Shown piece by piece: positions 1 through 9,708 of a stretch of 38,077 nt of DNA. How positions within the stretch are numbered: position 1 is the first letter of the stretch; each line of letters starts with the position of its first letter. Source of the stretch: Chara braunii (lineage: Eukaryota; Streptophyta; Charophyceae; Charales; Characeae); assembly GCA_003427395.1 (NCBI GenBank), contig BFEA01000251.1, positions 1,410,719 to 1,448,795 of the forward strand. The letters run 5' to 3'. A program made the position numbers and the translations under genes. The notes beneath the pieces were generated by a model, which was not told the origin of the DNA, ran no database searches, and worked only from the letters and a program-made list of their open reading frames with translations.

Positions 1-28
1 CTATACGCTCAAAAAAAGCATGACTGTA

Positions 29-65
29 TGTGCGTGTGTGTTTGTGTGTGAGAGAGAGAGATTGC

Positions 66-133
<68 letters not shown>

Positions 134-137
134 GAGA
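29..137. repeat. (TG)n/(GA)n microsatellite
   Basis: Two short TG-rich tracts alternate with GA tracts, ending in a long pure GA run from about 84 to 126. The open frames here on both strands encode only Ser-Leu, Arg-Glu or Thr-His repeats and are artefacts of the repeat. From 138 to 620 I see no gene or structured repeat beyond a T run at about 489-500. Confidence 0.95.
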
Positions 138-629
138 TTGTTCCTTTTGCCTTCGCGTGAATTGCCCAGGTGTGAGTGCCGCTTCACTAGAAGCCCAATG
201 AAGATTCAGAGAAAACGAGGAGGGAGGAGAAGAGGGGGGGGCGGAAAAGGAAAATTTGAAACGAATGCATTGTTGCACGGGGAAAATTCCACTCCTGGAA
301 GGCAGGAGGCCATTGCTTGGGTGTTCGCAGTGTTTGTGCGGTCGCGAATCGACTCTTACATCGAAGTTTCAACGCATTACTTAAGGACAATTCAACAATC
401 GGTACCGGTCTGGAATAGTCTTTTGCTTTGCTTTGCTTTGGTCTATTTCGAGTTGCTTTGCCTTCGCCTTTGCATTGCTCTGGTTCCCTTTTTTTTTTTT
501 TGTCCTAAGCCAGGCTTAGTTTATTATAGGGGCCCAGTGCCCAAGGCGAAAAGTACAGAAAAGGTTAGCATGGCCCCAGAAAAGATTAGCGTGGCCCCTG
601 CACAAGGATGGCACGCACAAATAGAGAAA

Positions 630-1038
630 GGGATAATTTGCAAAATACCCCCATAAGTTGAGATATATGCCAAAATCCCCAAAAACATGTGGTTAGAGCG
701 GAGTACCCCTCTGACAAAAAAAAATATTTTGTGAAATGCCCCTGGCCCCCTAGCGTCGGTTGGAACCCCATCTTAACCCCATCTTTGCAATATACCCCTA
801 CCGGCTACCGTCCAACTTTGCAAAATGCCCCAGTACTTGCCAACTTTTCCTAGGCGCTATTGCAAAAGGTCAAGGCCCAAACGGGCGGTCCAGATTGCAA
901 AGTTGCACACCCGCCTGACAGGGGCACATTGGCACAAGACAAAGTTTTCAGCCCAAAAGGGCATTCCGCTCTACCCGCATCTTTCAGGGGCATTTTGGCA
1001 TAGATCTCAACTTGTGGGGGTATTTTGCAAATTATCTC
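630..1038. mobile_element. Mutator-like MITE with 9-bp target duplication
   Basis: A 409-bp non-coding element. Its ends are imperfect inverted repeats of about 80 bp (630-709 and about 958-1038). Both ends read G(G/A)GATAATTTGC on their own strand and continue AAAATACCCCCA. The 9-bp direct repeat ATAGAGAAA flanks it at 621-629 and 1039-1047. A 9-bp duplication with long inverted repeats beginning GRGATAATT is the known signature of Mutator/MULE elements. The interior holds further copies of a 'TTTGCAA-ATRCCCC' motif near 787 and 822, so the arms may be internally repetitive. No transposase is encoded. The frames through it are shadows. Confidence 0.85.
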
Positions 1039-1056
1039 ATAGAGAAATGGTCCAAA

Positions 1057-1092
1057 TTTATTATTATTATTATTATTATTATTGTTGTTGTT
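1057..1092. repeat. (ATT)n then (GTT)n microsatellite
   Basis: About nine ATT units are followed by three GTT units, lying directly beside the 3' target duplication of the MITE. The minus-strand frame reads as an asparagine run, which is not evidence of a gene. Confidence 0.95.
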
Positions 1093-1209
1093 ATTTAGCC
1101 TTAAAAAAAGCAAAAAAGCAAAAAAAAAAGACCACAACTGACATCATTAGGATACAGAGGGAGGGTTTGTGTAGAGATTGATCAACTTTTTAAAATTTTT
1201 TTTTTAAAA

Positions 1210-1211
<2 letters not shown>

Positions 1212-1246
<35 letters not shown>
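1212..1246 (+). repeat. Poly(A) tract of 35 A
   Basis: An uninterrupted run of 35 A after a T-rich/A-rich lead-in. It could be the tail of an old retroposed copy, but no body upstream of it is recognisable. Confidence 0.9.
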
Positions 1247-1247
<1 letters not shown>

Positions 1248-1270
1248 GAAAACCTCGTAAATTTGCACCA

Positions 1271-1342
1271 ACTGGCCTAGCTCATTTGGTACACCACTGA
1301 ACTGTTGAAAAGCAGACCTGAGTTCAAACTCCACCGGAATAG
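1271..1342 (+). mobile_element. tRNA-like SINE head (or tRNA pseudogene)
   Basis: The sequence has both internal RNA polymerase III promoter boxes at tRNA spacing. Box A is TAGCTCATTTGG at 1278-1289. A box B-like AGTTCAAACTCC lies at 1321-1332. The anticodon and T stems do not pair cleanly, so a working tRNA is unlikely. A tRNA-derived SINE head is the better reading. I cannot define the SINE's 3' end or any flanking duplication. Confidence 0.45.
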
Positions 1343-2405
1343 CCCCTCCCCTCTAAAGTGGATAAAAAAACAAGACAATTCTGTCTAAGCATCCCGCCAA
1401 AAATTCCAACAACCCCCCCTAACTGTGGAAAATACGTAAAGAAATACCAAAGAAGTAACAAAAAATCCAAGCAGCATATCAGATTGGCAATTAAGAGTGA
1501 CTGGCACAAGAAATAACTGAAAGCCAGGAACAAAACCGCAGGTCTGTCTTGGTTCCACAGCACTTGGGCCAAGAACCAGCGTGTAGCCAACGAAGAAGGG
1601 TCATCTCCAAATGGCTAGTTAGCCTGTAGGCAGGACCTGAATGCTCAGTCCTAAACTTGGCAGTAGAAGGGCAGCAGAATGAGGGAAGAGCGGTTGGATG
1701 GAGCATCTGTCAGTGAAGGCGCCGCGTGGGGTTAGGACGGGTTTTGATTCAAGGTCATTTTAGGACATGCAGAATAGCTGTAGGGTAGGGTAGGAGTTAA
1801 GGTTAACCTTATGCCAGGTAGGTTTAGCAGAATGTAGTCAGGCTTAGGTAGAAGGAGGAGCACTCTCCCTGGACCTGTTTTGTAGCCTAAGTCTATGGTC
1901 CATGTTTTGGGAGTGCCGCAGGGTTTTCTCCCTGTAAGATAAGCTTGATGATGCTTCGAGCACCTGGTTCTAACGGGATATTGTCAGGTTTCGGGGCCTT
2001 GATTCTTTTTGTTTTTCCGTAAGAAAGGCTGCCTTAGTGAAAGCATTCTGTTTTGTTGTCTCCCTCCAGCCATCGGAGGGTTTGCAAGCCTTAGGAGTAC
2101 GTGTGTAGTGACGGTGAATTGAAAGAAGTTGAAAGATGATGACAGATTTGGGGCAAGAATATAGCGTAGTTGTAAAACAAAAACAAAAAAAAAAACATTT
2201 TTTTTTTTTTTCAAAGACATTTCAAAGGGGTAGCAAAAAGTCCAACAAGTGAAACGGGAGGCTCCACTGCCTCCCTTTCGAACTTGGCCGATAATGCCTT
2301 GTTCATAGGAGAGGTCCGAGAGGCTCAGTGTTTGTTTGTAAGGGACATTGGGACCGGCTTGTAATAAATTAAATATAATAACTTGTGTAAAAAAACAAAT
2401 GAGGA
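1343..2405. other. Non-coding, no recognised feature
   Basis: About 1 kb with no convincing coding frame. It contains short poly(A)/poly(T) blocks at about 2177-2211 (A-run, C, then T-run) and GT-rich text around 1740-1860. Frames on the minus strand are short, lack domains and look incidental. Confidence 0.6.
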
Positions 2406-2428
2406 GGGGGGGGGGGGGGGGGGGGGGG
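2406..2428 (+). repeat. Homopolymer of 23 G
   Basis: An uninterrupted G run, flanked by GAGG and AAGGG. It could form a G-quadruplex on the plus strand. Its exact length is uncertain in any assembly because such runs are error-prone. Confidence 0.9.
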
Positions 2429-2772
2429 AAGGGTTCCAACAAGACCCCCTGCTACCAAAGAATTTGAAAGAAATGAGCAATTTCGCTTTCCTTGGCCTTG
2501 CTTTGCCTTTGCTCTTTCTTTTTTTCTTTTTTTTTTCCAAATCATCATTTCAATACAGCTTTGAGGCCGGGGTCGAGGGGGCTTAGCTTTTACAGGCTCT
2601 TCACTGCCGAGGAAGGCGAGGAAGGCCCATGACATTGCCCAGCCCCCGTGAGCAAACGAGGGAGGGAGACGGGTTGACACCTCGGATGGCCCTTGAGTGA
2701 AGTAGCAACACCTTGGGGCGACACTCTGAGCTTGACGAACGGAGGGAGGACGGAACATAGAGTGGAAGTATT

Positions 2773-3122
2773 GGGACAACTCAGTAGGAGAACGGGATGG
2801 GAGGAGGAGCTGGGAAGAAAACAAAACCACACAAAGACATCGAGGGAGAGGAGGGGAGAGGGCGGAACTATGTTTGACAAGCCGCACAACCAATCTAGGA
2901 GCGGAGGAACAAGGGAGGGAAAGACGAAAAGACAGTGAGGGAGAGGAGGGGAGAGGGACAATTCAGTAGGATGGCAGGATAGGAGGAGAAGCTGGGAGGA
3001 AGACAAAACAACGCAAAGGCATCAAGGGAAAGGAGGGGAGAGGGCGGAACTAAGTTTGATAAGCCGTACATCCGATATAAGAGGGGAGGAACAAGGGAGG
3101 GAACGGTGAAAAGACAGCAAGT
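2773..3122. repeat. Tandem duplication, period about 182 bp
   Basis: Two diverged copies in direct orientation. The unit beginning GGGACAACTCAGTAGGA at 2773 recurs as GGGACAATTCAGTAGGA at 2955. Both continue through the same GGGAGGA-rich, GGCGGAACTA and GAAAAGACAG landmarks. The unit is purine-rich on the plus strand. The Ser/Pro/Leu-rich minus-strand frames are composition artefacts. The flanking stretch 2429-2772 holds nothing I recognise. Confidence 0.85.
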
Positions 3123-3278
3123 GTGGCGGACCCACCAGGTGTGGTGCTCCGCCTGGGATAGAGATGGAGATGGAGGATGAGAGTGGAGCAAGATGGCACA
3201 GCCCAGCTCCCACGCGAGACTCCAACGCACGTACTCCAAACTGTGCAAATGCAGAATGATCCCCAAAACAGACAACAG

Positions 3279-3294
3279 CTGGGGTATACCCCAG
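3279..3294. repeat. 16-bp perfect palindrome
   Basis: CTGGGGTATACCCCAG equals its own reverse complement. It is followed at once by four GGACT-like pentamer repeats (3297-3320), and GGTACC occurs twice within 20 bp. No function can be assigned. The surrounding stretch 3123-3612 has no gene. Confidence 0.7.
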
Positions 3295-3612
3295 CGGACT
3301 GACTGGACTGGACTGGACTGGCTGGTACCGACAGAGGTACCGGCCTGGACTGGACTACCCCGAATACAACACAGGTAGTATGTGAGAACAGGCCAACCAG
3401 AGGTCCGCTACACGATCCTCGGCCTGTGATGGATCGCCTACTAGATACAAGCACGCTTCCGCCAAGAAGCGGAGCTCTACCAAAGAAAAAGAAAACCCAA
3501 GTAGTCCAAGATGCGGAGCAAGCTCCATGTTGAGTCCATGCGATGCAACCTAGGCTAGAAAATGTAGCAAAAGCAGCAATGTCACAACTAACAACCTAAG
3601 CGAAAGCAGAAG

Positions 3613-3789
3613 CAACTAACTAGTATACATGTCCTAGGAAAGCAGAAAGTAATGACAACTAAATCCTATAATGTTGGAGGCAGTAGCCTCAGTCTGGAAA
3701 CAACTAACTAGTGTATAAGTCCTAAGAACTGCAAAAGCAGAAACTACTAAATCCTAGAAATGTTAGAGGCAGTAGCCTCAGTCTGAGAG
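3613..3789. repeat. Tandem duplication, period about 88 bp
   Basis: Two direct copies, about 3613-3700 and 3701-3789. Each begins CAACTAACTAGT and ends with the shared GAGGCAGTAGCCTCAGTCTG block (3677-3696 and 3766-3785). The block contains the near-palindrome GAGGC-AGTA-GCCTC. It lies downstream of M1 in M1's sense, so it could belong to M1's 3' LTR, but no second LTR copy exists in the window to test this. Confidence 0.8.
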
Positions 3790-4526
3790 CAACAAAGCAA
3801 CGACAAGACAACCATATGTCACAGGAGAAGTGTGTCGCAAACCACTTGGTGGGATGGTCTCTGAGGGTGGCGAATGCAGCCTAGGGGTCGATAAACTCCT
3901 AAGGGCATCTACACATAATGACAGGGAGACACGTGTCATCAGACTCAATGAGGGTAAGGAACTGGGGGCGAACAGAACCAATAATCATAACAGATAGGCC
4001 ATCAGGGCGGGTAATGCTAAAGGGGTGACCGCTATGGAGGGTCGACCATGCAAGGGAATAAGGGAGCCTGGTATACTGGACGCACATAGATGAAGCATGC
4101 AAGGCTGCCTAACTAGGGCGTGAGGGCCGGCAGAGGGTAGAAAAAAGTGATGGGTAAGGGAATCATGCAAATAACTACTAAGGTGGGGAAAGTCGGAGCT
4201 GGATCCGTAAGTTGGGAAGCCAGGGCAACGCCACGGTCCCGATGCCTATGAGTATACCAAGGGAGAGCCCAACTCAGAGGAACCCGGCGAAGAGAGACCA
4301 TCACACGACACAACCAGAGTACTGTACAGGGTAAGGTGGTAAGAGAGTGACAACGTCTGAAGTAGGCAGAGCTGATCATGACGAAGGTCGTGAAACTGCC
4401 TATGATGTCCATGATGAGAAGTCCAGAATGTCGCCGAGGAAGAGCCGCAATGTCGACGAGCTGAAGTGGCAAAACTGGAGTGGATGGAGTATGGAGAAGT
4501 CAAAGACGTGGAAAGATAAGTCTGAG
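3790..4526 (-). other. Downstream region of M1, no gene seen
   Basis: This lies beyond the probable end of the M1 polyprotein on the minus strand. It should hold M1's polypurine tract and 3' LTR. I cannot see either, and nothing here matches the sequence upstream of M1's gag. The several 60-120 residue frames on both strands show no conserved motif. Confidence 0.4.
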
Positions 4527-6060
4527 TCAATCGTCGTATCGAGAAGGACGACGACGAGTGCGTTGTGGATGCTCAGAAGCATCCGGCTGCTGCTGAAGGT
4601 CTGCCTCAAATGGAGCAGGCTCAACTTCAACGGTCTCCTCAGCCGAGGGAGAATGAAGAGGGTTAGTGGGCTAAGGAGGAGCAGTCAACCCTGCATGACG
4701 AGCACAGTCATAGACACGCACCAACATGCGAGCGTGCTGCAAGTGCTCGAGGGGCTCCCAGGTAGCCTCCTCATCTGGGTAACCCTTCCAACGTACAAGA
4801 TACTCGACGTGAGGAGGTTGTCATCGGTGACTCGGCGACCAATGATGTTTGAAATGAGAAACTCCTTGTGGTCTTCCACCATGATGGGTGGAGGGCGCTC
4901 GTATGGTCGTTCAACGAAATGTTCATACGGTCTGCGGTAGGAACGCAGTAACGAGACGTGGTAGACATCGTGCACACGAGCCTGGCGTAGGTAGTCGGAC
5001 AACTTCACACGGAAGTTGACCGAGCTAGAAGCCGTATCAGAACCGACGGTCTGGAGAATGCGGCATGGGTCAAAGAAGCAACACCGGAACTTGCGAAGCG
5101 TGTCCGCTTTGAGCTGTAAGTTACGGGTGTCGATAAGCACATCATCACCGACTTTGAATGGATGATCCATCCTCGATCGGTTCGCACGTGCGGCCATGTG
5201 AGTCTGGAAAGCGGCTATGTGCTTATGCGCGGTCTTCATGATCGACGTCATGTATGCAACCCAATCATCCAGCGCGGGATAACTCGTGTCGGGGTGCATC
5301 TGTGACGGTCGAAGGAATTCCGTGGGAACACGAGGGTGATAGTCGAGGTCACAATCGTAAGGCGACATCCCCGTGGCTGGCGAGACAGCGTGGCTGTAGG
5401 TTATCTTCATGTGGGCAAGATGAAGATCCCACTGCTGTTCGTCACGAACAATCCTTCGAAGAATATCTCCGAGAGTCCTGTTCATGACCTTGATCTGACC
5501 ATCAGTCTGGGGATGGTAAGACGAGAAGAAGCGGAGATGGATGTCGTACACCTCGTGGAGTCGTCCCCAGAATCGGCTGGTAAAGCGCGGGTCGCGATCA
5601 TATATGATGCTCAGAGGTAAGTCGTGGTCACACACGACTCGGTCAAACACGATGTCAGCGACCTCACGTGCACTGATGGCATAGTGGCACGGAACAAAGC
5701 GTGCGTGCTTCGTGAAACGGTCGACGATGATCAAGATAGCATCATCATCACGAGGGGTAAGAGGACGAAGAGGACCGATAAAGTCCATCGAGATGGACTG
5801 CCAACGAGCAAACCATAAGGCAGGTGGTTCGCATCGTTCACCTCTTGACAGGTGGGACACTCTGCAATGTAGTCCTTCACAAAGTCCTTGCGCTTCGGCC
5901 AGACGTACAGACGGCTCATGCGACCCAACATCTTGTGGAAACCCATATGACTGGCGGCTGCCTGGTCATGGAACTCTGCTACGGCCCGAACACGTAGTGC
6001 TCCAGTGGAGGGAACGCAAATACGGTGCTCTCTGATGCCCTGTGAATCGTGCCAGTGCAC
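4527..6060 (-). pseudogene. M1 integrase with C-terminal chromodomain, frameshifted
   Basis: Integrase joins element cDNA to host DNA in the nucleus. The zinc-binding region (HDQAAASH and CPTC, about 5870-5975) is followed by a frameshift near 5815-5850. The catalytic core is in the frame starting at 5860. There D26 (in MDFIGPL) and D88 (in YDRDPRF) are present, but residue 124, exactly 35 after the second Asp, is Lys where the family has the catalytic Glu. The core runs into a chromodomain whose second half (YLVRWKGYPDEEATWEP, about 4755-4805) is out of frame after another shift near 4800. The chromodomain's reading frame reaches a stop at 4527-4529. Chromodomains of this class bind methylated histone tails. 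The enzyme is dead on the residue change alone. Confidence 0.85.
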
Positions 6061-6159
6061 AAGACCATTGTCCCCGAGAGAGTAGTTCGGGACAGTCTTG
6101 CCAGTCCAAAGGGTCGCATGGATGTCACGATAGTCGGGGCAGTGGCGGTACTAAGTGCG

Positions 6160-6880
6160 AAACTCGTCGATCACCGAGTGCCAATGAGTGGTGGACGTTG
6201 GTGACCTAGATGGCAGCGAGCTGGATCTGCTCCAGATCATGGTCAGGCTCGTCGGAACAAGGCATGGGGTAGCTGTTCTTAACCACGTAGCAGTTGAGAC
6301 TGCGATAGTCGATGTAGAGACGGAGAGTTCCATCCGCTTTGTGAGCAAAGAGGACAGGTGCACCCCACGGGGAGTTGTTGGGTTTAATGAAACCCAGTCT
6401 CAGAAGCTCCTCAAGCCGACGCTTGAGTTCAGTGGCCTCGGGGATCGGGAGTCTGTAGGGTGTTTAGTGGTGAACATGAGAGTCAGGCACAAGTTGGATG
6501 TAGTGCTCGACGTCGCGCATCGGTGGGATGCCGGCGTACGAGAACGACGATGGGAAAACATCGCGGTACTTTCGAATGAGGTCATGAACTACGGGCTTCA
6601 TTTCGACCGCATAGCGTGCGAGTTCCTCAGCATCAGCGTCAACGCGAGACGGTAGGGTGGACTCGATGGACGGCGGAGGCAGGGAAGTAGAGATGGAAGT
6701 CACGGAGATAGAACGAGGATCTGGCTCCTGAGAGATGAGTTCGGCGTCTGGACAGGGTGGATCATAGTGCAAGAAATCCGTAGTAACGTTCATCTTAAAG
6801 AAGGTGACGTCGTCCTGTCGAATGAAGTAGGGGAATTGTCGAGGTGAGGTGACAATGATAGTAGGAGATGGTGTGGGCAC
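6160..6880 (-). pseudogene. M1 reverse transcriptase N-terminal remnant
   Basis: The frame starting at 6880 carries a protease-RT linker ending in KYRDVFPSSFSYAGIPP. After a stop at 6464-6466 the same frame continues with typical RT entry motifs: [20 protein letters not shown] and the following YRSLN. It then passes directly, around 6260, into sequence typical of the RNase H-integrase linker ([10 protein letters not shown]). The palm, with all its catalytic aspartates, and the thumb, connection and RNase H are gone. This is an internal deletion rather than end truncation. It cannot polymerise DNA. Confidence 0.75.
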
Positions 6881-6939
6881 GGAAGGCTACGGGGGAGGGG
6901 GATCGGGGTGTGGTGTTGCAGTGGTACCTATAAAAGGTA

Positions 6940-7330
6940 CACGATACGTCTGTCCACACTTCGTTCTGAGAACGAGAGTGTTGGTCGCCCAATCGACCTC
7001 GGTGCTGCGGAACCGACGAGACCACGGAGTACCGGGAATGAAATCGTACCTCGTCTCCATCACATCGAAATGTGGAGAGGAGCGGTGACGACAAGACGCC
7101 GGGGGAGGATCAGTCGGCTCGAGAGTGAGGAAGAAAGGGAGGTCGGTGACCGTCTAATCGAAGAAGCGTCGGGTCTTGTCATCTCCTAGGGTAACGGAGA
7201 TGGGAGTCGAAGACCTTATCATGGGTACGTGGGCTTCTTTCACCACACGTGGGTGAATGAAGTCGCCCTAAGAACTGGAATCCCACAGCGCTGAGTACAC
7301 CCTCGTGGAGGTCCCCAGTCATACAGGAAT
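6940..7330 (-). pseudogene. M1 aspartic protease remnant
   Basis: A degraded retropepsin-like segment. Around 7264-7283 the expected catalytic D-S-G triad reads D-S-S, followed by an in-frame TAG (7268-7270) and then GDFIHPRVV. Further on, near 7010-7060, is the flap/C-terminal landmark RYDFIPGTPW, equivalent to the 'D-I-I-L-G-x-x-W' motif of gypsy proteases. Retropepsin cuts the Gag-Pol polyprotein, and this copy has lost its active site. About 7331-7698 is spacer without a clear domain. Confidence 0.6.
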
Positions 7331-7698
7331 GATCGGGAGGGTGCGATCAGGGTCGAAGATGATGGTGAGAAGGCGATGCAGTACAGCGACATGTAGGGTG
7401 AGTCTCTCCTGACGAGCCTGGAGCATGCTCAAGTCCAGAAGAGAGGACACAACGTCCTCGCGAGTCGCAAGCTGCTCACTGCAACGCGTTTAGCGAATGG
7501 CTCGACGCGTCGGTAGTCGCGGAGAGGTAGGAGGGGAGACGGTGGTCTATGGAGGTGCAAACGGTACTGCGATAGAGGGATGAGTACACTCTGTCGAGTC
7601 CTACGATACCTCAACTCCAGTAGCGAGAGGGGAAAACCACGACAGAGATGTCAAAAAGTCGACTACAGAGGAGGGCGCAGGTGTACATTCCACTATGG

Positions 7699-9695
7699 CT
7701 AGGAGGCGCTGCGGGGATGCGAGGCGTTGGGGGGGGACTGAGCACGACGCTGGCGAGAGAGCTCAGCGTACTGGTGGTCGAGGGCGGCGGTGTAAGGACA
7801 CCGCAAGGAGGTATGATCGTCGTGGCAGCAGCGCAAACACCCACGCCAGCCCAAAATGGCCACATGCTCCTCAGCGGAAAGAACACCGCGAGGAGGGACA
7901 AAGCCTTGAGGGAGGTCCCGCTGAGGGACCTCGGAGGGCGACGTGCCAGTGTGACCAGAGCGGCGGCGTGCCCAGAAGAGGGTGGAGAGGGCGAGCTGGA
8001 GGCGCTTGGCTATAGGAAGGCTTGAGTCCTCCAGGTGGTAGTGGACGGCCTCGAAGAGGTCGAGGTCGTCACTATGGTCACCCTCAAGCGACATCAGGGC
8101 AACATCGTCCTGCTCACCATACTCGAGCGAGTTGAAGCGGCTCGAGAAGTGGCAGCCCTGCTGCGCAGAACGGCGGGGACAACCGTGGAAAGGAGAACAA
8201 CGCTGGGAAGTATCGTAAGAGAAGAAGGGAGCGTAGCCGGTGCGTTGGGGCTGGGAGGAGGAAGCAGGGTGAAGACGGGCCCGCATCTGCTCATGAGCCC
8301 TGGCGGCCTCGTAGGCCTGCGGGGCCGATGTGAAGTCGTACCGCCATAACTCAGAGCAGTACTCAAGGGGAAGGCTGGCCAAGAAGTGATCAATAAGGGC
8401 AGCCTCGAGGAGGAACACCACATCACAAATGAGGTGGGCATCCTGAAAGACTTGGATGTGGCGGTACAGGCCGGCAGCGCCACCAGAGTCGGACCAGCGT
8501 ATAAGGACGACACTCTCAAAGGTGTCAGTCATGTCATGTCGGGCTCCGGAGCGATCCTCGAGGAACGCCTGAAATCCATGAAGGTCAAGGTCCGACCCTC
8601 ACGAAGGGAGTGAGTTTAGAAATCCTCCCAGGTGCTGAAAGTACCGCCACGTAGGCGCGTGGAGAGGTGAGCCACCCATGTATCGGGCGGGACGCCCATG
8701 AGCTGGAGCGTGCGGGTGGCAGACTGCAGCCACCGAGACACGCGTATCCCTGTACCGTCATACATGGCAATGTTCGTCAAGCGAACGAGTGGTGCGCCAC
8801 CGTTTTGGGGGCGAGGAGATCGAGGAAAAGAGGTTTGCGCTACGACCGAGTAAGTCGGCGCAGGTTTTGGAGAAGGGGGCATAACCGACTGTACGCCTGG
8901 GCCGCATGGTGGAGTGGCGGGGGCAACAGCGGCGGGTTGCGAGAGAGCTCCGGTAAAAGAGGTCGCAGCAGCGGAGGGAGTAGGAAGGAGGTAGAATGGG
9001 GGTAGAGGGGGTGCTGGGTGGGGGAAGCGAGGCTGCATGGATGAAAGAGTAGAGGAAGAAGGGGGTGCGCCCAAAGGCACGGCCACCTGTGAGGGTAGGG
9101 GTGGCTGAAGGCGTAAGAGGGCGAGGTCGGCCTGGGTCTGGGCAAGCTCGTCCTCGAGGCGGCGAACATAGATCGAGCGAGGAGTAGGAGGAGGAGGAGT
9201 GGGGGAAGTAGACGCACGAGCGGCGCAGGGCATCCTATAAGGGGGAGAGCCAGGTAGCGAGGCGGTTGTGTGAAGGGGAGGGAGAAGCAGGGCACCCGGA
9301 AAAGTTGAGGCCACGGCAGCGGGTTGTGGTCCCGTGGCCATAGTGATGGGAATCTGGGCGGGTGCGCCCGTAGACTTAGCGAAGGCCTGACCCGTGGTGG
9401 CCGTCTCGCTAGGAGCGTGGACGGTCACCAGGTCGGGAGCAGCGGAGCGGACGGGGGACATGGACTGGGAGCCAGGGGAAGAACGAGAGTGGTGAGAGGA
9501 AGGACGGCCAGCGTCCTAGAGTTGCCTTAGGCCAGCGGCAAGAGTCACCACCTGCGCCTGTAAGGGCACAAGGAGGGAGGTGAGGAGGGTGTGGAGATCC
9601 CCCTGGGGCTGATGGCCCTGGTCCGCCAACACGAGTATGGAGCCCGATGCTGAGGTCGTCTTCACGTCGCCGGCTTGTGACACGTTGTTGGCCAT
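7699..9695 (-). pseudogene. M1 gag (capsid and nucleocapsid), stop and frameshift
   Basis: Gag forms the particle that packages element RNA in the cytoplasm. The likely ATG is at 9695 (MANNVSQAG), and the frame has a TAG at 9516-9518. It continues as a Pro/Ala/Ser-rich N-terminal half to 8616, where it ends in a capsid-like segment (MYDGTGIRVSRWLQSA). After a frameshift it resumes at about 8532. The second part includes LIDHFLASLP and ends with an intact CCHC zinc knuckle at 7798-7839 (C-x2-C-x4-H-x4-C, CLRCCHDDHTSLRC). This frame is GC-rich and its antisense frames are long but meaningless. Confidence 0.75.
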
Positions 9696-9708
9696 GGGGA
9701 GGTGACGG

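Larger units (their letters stand above)
4527..9708 (-). mobile_element. M1: broken chromodomain Ty3/gypsy retrotransposon
   Basis: Gag, protease, a reverse transcriptase fragment, integrase and chromodomain follow one another on the minus strand, the order expected of a chromovirus. RT after the early finger/palm motifs and all of RNase H are missing, replaced by a junction near 6260. There are several stops and frameshifts. The 5' side stops abruptly 13 bp before the gag ATG, where P's LTR begins at 9709. M1's own primer-binding site and 5' LTR are therefore absent, and I cannot recognise a 3' LTR either. Confidence 0.85.

Noticed and set aside
9-656. Open frames of up to 208 codons on both strands
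   Set aside because: They run through TG/GA microsatellite and encode only low-complexity repeats.
850-1137. Minus-strand frame with a 12-Asn run
   Set aside because: Produced by the ATT microsatellite and the MITE; no domain.
1271-1342. Functional tRNA gene
   Set aside because: Boxes A and B are present but the anticodon and T stems do not pair well; treated as SINE-like.
1984-3454. Several 100-170 codon minus-strand frames
   Set aside because: Ser/Pro/Leu-rich translations of purine-rich tandem repeats and a G run; not conserved between the two 182-bp repeat units.
4113-4530. Minus-strand frames of 94-119 codons downstream of M1
   Set aside because: Beyond the polyprotein's stop, no conserved motif and two overlapping frames of equal quality.
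7648-9005. Long plus-strand frames opposite M1 gag
   Set aside because: Shadows of a GC-rich gag on the other strand; Gly/Arg-rich, no domain.
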